From contig JAMXSV010000024.1 of assembly GCA_027559495.1 (NCBI GenBank), positions 1,860,001 to 1,924,000 on the forward strand: DNA of 64,000 bases, read 5' to 3'. Of this stretch, positions 59,249 through 64,000 are shown in pieces. Position 1 is the stretch's first letter, and each line of letters starts with the position of its first letter. The stretch comes from Aurifilum marmelostoma (lineage: Eukaryota > Ascomycota > Sordariomycetes > Diaporthales > Cryphonectriaceae). Made by a program: the position numbers and the translations under genes. The notes under the pieces are model-generated. The model was given only the letters and a program-made list of their open reading frames with translations. It did not search any database and had not been told where the DNA came from.

Positions 59249-62200
59249 GGGGGGGGGGGGAGAAAAGGTCCGGCAAGAGAGTGCATCCTGGCGCATACAG
59301 CGTGCGTTTTCCGTTTGTTCGACCGAGATTGATTCTGCTGGGAATTTCAGGAATCAAAGGGAAGCCCATCTGGCCAAAGCATGGGATACTCTGTACCACC
59401 ACCACCATCATCATCATCACAAATAAATAATCTTGGCAACATCAGACAATCTCCATCCACTCCCCAAGAACCAGTCATCGCAAATGGCGGCAGGATATCA
59501 TCTCTTCACCGAGATGCAAGCCGCCGCTCTCTAGCAGTAACCCACCAAGTGCAGCATCTAGGCGGCTACCCGCTGCACCCAGATGTCGGCAGCCTCGAGC
59601 TTTGACTGCATCAGAGAGCGAGGCGATGCATCTATCTGGGAGGGGAGACAAGATCACGCACTCGAGTCCATCTTTTCAAGTACACTCCGGGGAATCCGTC
59701 TCTCACGGATAGCCACATGAACGATAACTTATCGCGTACAGTACCCAAGAATGAAGCTTCCCATCTCTCGATGTAACCGGGTCTACACCCGACAGATGCT
59801 GGCGACTAATCACTGATCATCTATTTCCTCTACTGGTGCCAAGGTCAGTCCATGGCCATGTGATCTCGCTATGCCCCAGATACTCGTAACAGACACCTCG
59901 GCACTAACTGGCCTCTAAGGCAGCAGATGCAGCAACAGCAACAGCGTTCTGTCTGTTTGTTCTCCTGTGTCTTGACTTAGTGCCCCCATCGGAAACAAAT
60001 GAGAGTAGAGGCTGGATTATATCTGGTCCCCAAGAACGCCACCGAAGCCAGCGCCAATACTCCCTGTGCGACGTGACGCTTCACTTCGAGGACGTAGGCG
60101 AGCTTGGATTTGGTTGGACGGTCGAGCAATCAAGCGGTGAGGCCCGTCCCTCCCTTACCTGCATCTCCCTCATGCCCTTCCCTTACCCCCACGCGCACAC
60201 CCTCTTTTCTTGTTTGTTTTTCCTTCCTCCTTCTTTTCTTCTTTTCTGGCCGAGGAGCGCTGGAAGTCTCACCTCCCTGGTAGACACGTATAATCGTTTC
60301 AATGGAATTTTCGGCACGGTCCGCTGCCTGGGAATGAGATGTAGGGAGAGAATTGCGAGAGTGAGCGAGCAAGCGAGGACTCAGGCGGTTGGCACAGAAG
60401 GCAGCGTGTATGGCAGCCCTCTGAATTGTTCTATCTTACGTTCTTACTTTGCATGCGCACTCATCGGTTTCCGCGGAAGAGATGCGCGACACTGCTATCC
60501 TGCCTATAGCATGTCTCGGTTGCCCTCGTCTTTCTGGTCTCCAGACGGCACGTATCATACCAGTAAGGGAATGCTGGCGGCCTCGAGCTTCACGAGATGC
60601 GGTCTATGCCGGCTGGAAGAGGAATAGGCCGCCCTCTAAAGAGAAGTATGTCATCCCTATACGGCGCCGATCGCAAAAAGGCTTCTTACTGCTGCATGAC
60701 ATGGCGTGGCTATGTGGCTAGCCTGTGTCTCATCTTCAGAAGACCCCAGTCTGTCTCCTCGGCAGGCCTTGGTTCCCACCCAAGAGAGTGCCTAGCACCT
60801 GTTAAATCCTGCGGTGTGGTCGGCCGCCAGGGATATCCCGCTTGTCACATCTCCGTACATACCTCTCCTCCTCTTACCCAGACGGCATGAGGGCCTCATG
60901 GTCTGCGCAGGTCACGCCACCCATGACTGCTTTCACCGGTGTCTCGTTTGCAGCATGAAGGTGGTCGCTCTGCCGCGGCCAGGTCGACGGGTAGCCGCAG
61001 GCTCGAAGACCATTCTCGATCCCGCCGACAGGCTGGACTCGGAGCTTTCCCCACACAAGCTGAGCCGATGCCCTTGTTAGCACGTACAACGCAGCCTCCC
61101 TCCCTTCTTTTCTCTTACGAATACGCTTTTTTGCCGTGAAACTTTCGCGCTTGACGGGGATGGTCGTCTGGGACACGGGAGTTGCACCCGAAGAACGCGG
61201 CCGCCCCCTTTATTACCAACAGAGGCACATGTGGCTCTTCCACACAAGGTCTCAGGTGTTTGTCGAGGTTTTTGTGCTCAAGACAAGCGTCAAGTGAATC
61301 TTTCTCAAGTGAGGGAGTGAGCCTCGGGCGCAGGGCCAGAACGAAAGGGAAAAAGGAGGGAAAAAGCGAGGACTGGGAAGGACGGACGCTGGTCTCTCTT
61401 CCCTGTCTCTCCGGCCTACGACGCTATATGCACGGCATTTCTAGAGATCTGAGAAGTCATATCTGCCAGACTGACCTTACGTCACCACAGGCGCAATGAT
61501 CTCTCTCGAAGGCGGCCATCGGCATCAACAAGCATGGGGCGTGGCTTGCTTAAGTGCACAGGTGCTGGTCGAGAAGGGCAACGCCCTTTGAGAGATATCA
61601 TTTCTCAGTTCTCGACAAGTCTCAGAAGAGTGTGGGATGCTCTATGTAAGGGTGTGTCTCCAAGCCGCTCTGCAAGCTAGCCAAAGGTGTGGGTAGGTGC
61701 ACAGGCGCAAGGAATTCGCCTTCCTGTCGGAAACCCCCATGGGCTGGCTTCCCTTCCTTCTCCCAGTCCGTGTAGCGTGCCAACTATGTTCCTTTCAGCC
61801 CGCAGGTGCGGGAAGTCATGGGAAGCAAGCTGGCTGCGGTCGGTTGTCTCGGGTTAAGATATCCCTCCCTCTCCATCTCATTCCAACCTGGGCCGATCCG
61901 AAGCAGGACGCGCTCGCGTGTTTGCATGTCACACCACGCAGAGGCCGAGGTCACGGCTACCATTGCACACGCAACAATTTATGACTGCCTGACACAAGAC
62001 GTGGGGGAGGCGAGGGAGGAGGGAAGGGGGTTTGAGATTCGAACGGCACGGCACGCGGGCGTTGTCTGACTGACGTGGCTATGAGGAAGGGGAGGAGATG
62101 CGAGACAACGGCGACGATAGGTTGGTATGCGATCAGCCTATTCTGGTGTCCAACCCGGTGTCCCGCCCCTTCTGACCGAGGCCTAAAGCGTCGTGGGGGC

Positions 62201-62887
62201 ATGCTTTGCTTGTGGTGACTCAAGGGTCCAGGGAGTTTGAGGGAAGGGAAGGAGGCAGGAAAAGAGGGAGGTTGTCGCGATGGGCTGAACCAGTCATGAG
62301 AGGCGTTGGGCCGTGTCGAGACCCCGTGACGCCCAGCAAGGAGGCCAAGAGCTACGACGTGGATCCATAAACCAGATGCCATTGGGTCTACTATGTAGGC
62401 CGAGTCGTCCTAGAGCAGGGCCTACCACCGGTGTGGATGACTCCCGAGCCGCCTCAGCTGCGCACCGTTATGCCAACTCACTAGTGTGCGGCAGCGACAC
62501 CATCGAGGGAGGAAGTATACCTTTCGGGGGGTAAGAACGGCGAGGGCCGAGGGATGATGTGGGAAAGAGAGATGTGGGAGGTTCTCGAGAGATCTGCCGC
62601 GCGGGGGAGTAACGGACGTCTTTCCTATAAAGAGGCCGAGGTCATATGGTCCTTGGCAGTTGATGAGGCCCAACTACTCCTTCTTCTCCTTCTTCTCCAG
62701 GCTCCTCACTCTATGTCGTACTCTGTTGATCTTTTTGATATCTCAAACGATCTCTTCATCTTCTCTTTTCCCAACCACAAGACAGGCACTGTTGCTTAGT
62801 CTGACCCTCCATCTCATCCAACCACCACGACAATACACACGCCTCCAAGGCTTACTACTATCTCCCAAACCCCATCTTCAAGTAGCC
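59249..62887. other. 3.6 kb gene-free stretch
   Basis: No supportable gene. It opens with a G12 run after the SERINC stop, followed by CAC/CAT repeats (about 59394-59420) and a possible poly(A) signal. Open frames up to 215 codons (59980-60627) show no family features. The right end (about 62,690-62,887) is pyrimidine-rich and probably the 5' leader of the small gene at 62888. Confidence 0.5.
59422..59427 (+). terminator. Possible poly(A) signal of SERINC gene
   Basis: AATAAA 174 bp after the SERINC stop, in sense orientation, inside AAATAAATAAT. Confidence 0.4.
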
Positions 62888-63465
62888 ATGTCTCAGGCCA
62901 CCAAGACAAACTCGGCCCAGTCCCAGGGCGGCAGCACCACCTCCTCCAGGTCCGAGGCCAAACCCCCCCCCCCCCCCCTCCTTCTTTTCCTTTCTTTCTT
63001 CCTCTCATCTGCTCCAGATGTGGTAGACAAAGAAGAGAGGCCACTGACATGATTGCTTTCCCCCTTTCTTCTCCAGCGGCAGCAAGCCCAAGGATCCTCC
63101 CTCCTCTGCTTCTGCTCCCTCCTCCTCTTCGTCGTCTTCTAACCACCACCACCACCATCACTCCTCCCGCAAGCCCAAGCCTCCGTCCGAGATGCTCCAG
63201 CTCTGGCAGAGTGAGTCGGGCAGAGACGAGATGACTTTTACCGAGTACATTCATGGGCAGATGTCTCAGGTACGACTGGATGATGTAGCTCCCTCCAGCC
63301 CCTTTTCCCCTTCCTCCGCCACCATTTATCTATCTATCTGTCCGTCTCTTTTTGCCTTGTTGTCCTTTCTGTGATGGGTCGTATTAGACGTCTTGACTGA
63401 CTTTGAGTCTTGGGTTGGTTTCTTCATAGGTCAAGGGACAGGACAAGTCCGTCTCGAAGCAGTGA
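62888..63465 (+). CDS. Small Ser/His-rich protein of unknown function
   Basis: Three exons, 62888-62949, 63077-63269 and 63430-63465, close in phase and give 96 residues; none of them is long enough to stand out alone. It starts MSQATKTNSAQSQGGSTTSS, continues with a Ser-rich and poly-His segment (SNHHHHHHSS), and then has a compact end of about 40 residues, PSEMLQLWQSESGRDEMTFT then EYIHGQMSQVKGQDKSVSKQ. Intron 1 (127 nt) has the less common donor GTCCGA and contains a long C run; introns 2 and acceptors (CTCCAG, CATAG) are normal. No known family is recognised. The conserved-looking C-terminus and phase closure support a real gene. Confidence 0.65.
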
Positions 63466-63823
63466 TGAGATGATGGATACGGCCTGCCGCGCGCATTTAC
63501 TTGAGCGCCGGAGCTTTTTGGCGAGGGAAGAAGGCGGGGCGACGGGCTGGAGACGAAACCTTTGTTTGTCTTCATGAATGGGCACTAAACTTGGGGAAAT
63601 CAGAATAAGTTGTTTATCCCAAATGCAAGAGTATTTTCATTTATTTTCTTTAGTGGTTCGCCCACCTGATGTTGGGAACTTCGTTCCCCAGGATCCCTTG
63701 GTAGTATGTGATATAATCAAACCGAAACGCCTTTTTCAGTCACTTTTCAATGCATGCATACCCTTTATCTTGTTTTTTTTTTCTCTTTTTCCTTTTTCCC
63801 CTTCTTTGTTCTCCACTGAGATC
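63466..63823. other. Convergent intergenic region
   Basis: 358 bp between the small gene and the partial minus-strand gene. A T-rich stretch lies at 63770-63812. No gene is seen. Confidence 0.45.
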
Positions 63824-64000
63824 CTACGAGGAAGTCGTCGCAGTGGTGTCCGCAGCGTGGAATCCATCCACTGTGATGTTCACCGCTCCAGCTTGGACAA
63901 GCTTATACGTGAGGTATCTGTTAGTCATCATTCCTCGTCATGTACGCGCGTGAAAGGACTTACAGCTCTGGAAAGATCATCAATCAGATCGCTGACATCC
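63824..64000 (-). CDS. 3' end of a gene running off the window
   Basis: Two exons: the partial one at 64000-63964 (DVSDLIDDLSRA) and the last one at 63901-63824 (LVQAGAVNITVDGFHAADTT and so on to the stop). The 62-nt intron starts GTAAGT, ends TATAAG, and has a perfect CTAAC branch site about 25 nt before the acceptor, so the intron is convincing. Only 37 C-terminal residues are visible and I do not recognise the protein. Confidence 0.65.

Noticed and set aside
59980..60627. 215-codon open frame on the plus strand after the SERINC gene
   Set aside because: The first 50 residues look plausible but the rest is His/Leu/Phe-rich pyrimidine-tract translation; no splice model improves it and no family is evident.
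62020..62045. Possible tRNA T-arm (ATTCGAAC) on either strand
   Set aside because: The flanking bases do not pair to form a T-stem and no D-arm or acceptor stem can be found. No other tRNA-like sequence was seen in the window.

Overview
The window is nuclear DNA of a filamentous ascomycete (Pezizomycotina, most likely Sordariomycetes). The evidence is short GT...AG introns of about 48-130 nt, some with CTAAC-type branch points, genes dense on both strands, and orthologs typical of the group: fungal Cdc73, Dbp10, Pex7, MOB3, a hamartin-like TSC1, a SigF-like NTF2 protein and an FTS/AKTIP-like inactive E2. I saw no bacterial, organellar or viral genes, no tRNA or rRNA, no CRISPR array and no recognisable transposon. 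Base composition is not AT-rich, so RIP or centromeric DNA is unlikely.

Layout. Positions 1-19,102 hold no protein-coding gene I can support. The stretch is full of mononucleotide runs (C/G tracts up to about 22 nt, A/T tracts up to about 27 nt), dinucleotide repeats and, in its first 2 kb, a cluster of GTAC-centred palindromes. From 19,103 to the right end the DNA is gene-dense. In order: cdc73 (-), a conserved unknown gene (-), a LEU5-type mitochondrial carrier (-), a METTL4-like MT-A70 methyltransferase (+), mitochondrial ribosomal protein uL23m (-), a DJ-1/PfpI protein (-), TSC1/hamartin (+), a single-pass membrane protein (+), a SigF-like NTF2 protein (+), PEX7 (-), a CUE-AlkB-GRF dioxygenase (+), an unknown gene with an in-frame stop (-), an FTS/AKTIP-like E2 fold protein (-), a KEN-box protein (+), DBP10 (-), MOB3/phocein (+), a nodulin-like MFS transporter (-), a SERINC/TMS1 protein (+), a small Ser/His-rich protein (+), and the 3' end of one more gene (-).

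The genes are mostly housekeeping and regulatory: transcription elongation (Cdc73), 60S ribosome assembly (Dbp10), mitochondrial translation and CoA transport, peroxisome import, TOR signalling, STRIPAK signalling and endosome/dynein transport. They do not form a metabolic cluster. Several divergent pairs share short promoters (Dbp10/MOB3, PEX7/AlkB, LEU5/METTL4). Exon boundaries were worked out by hand from reading frame, splice signals and protein continuity; in nearly every model all exon phases close.

The most unusual signals are: an in-frame UAG in an otherwise continuous coding frame, sitting in the loop of a potential RNA hairpin, which is the context expected for fungal A-to-I stop-codon editing; a one-base frame break in a C6 tract near the start of PEX7; a three-domain CUE-AlkB-GRF protein; and the 19 kb homopolymer-rich gene desert.
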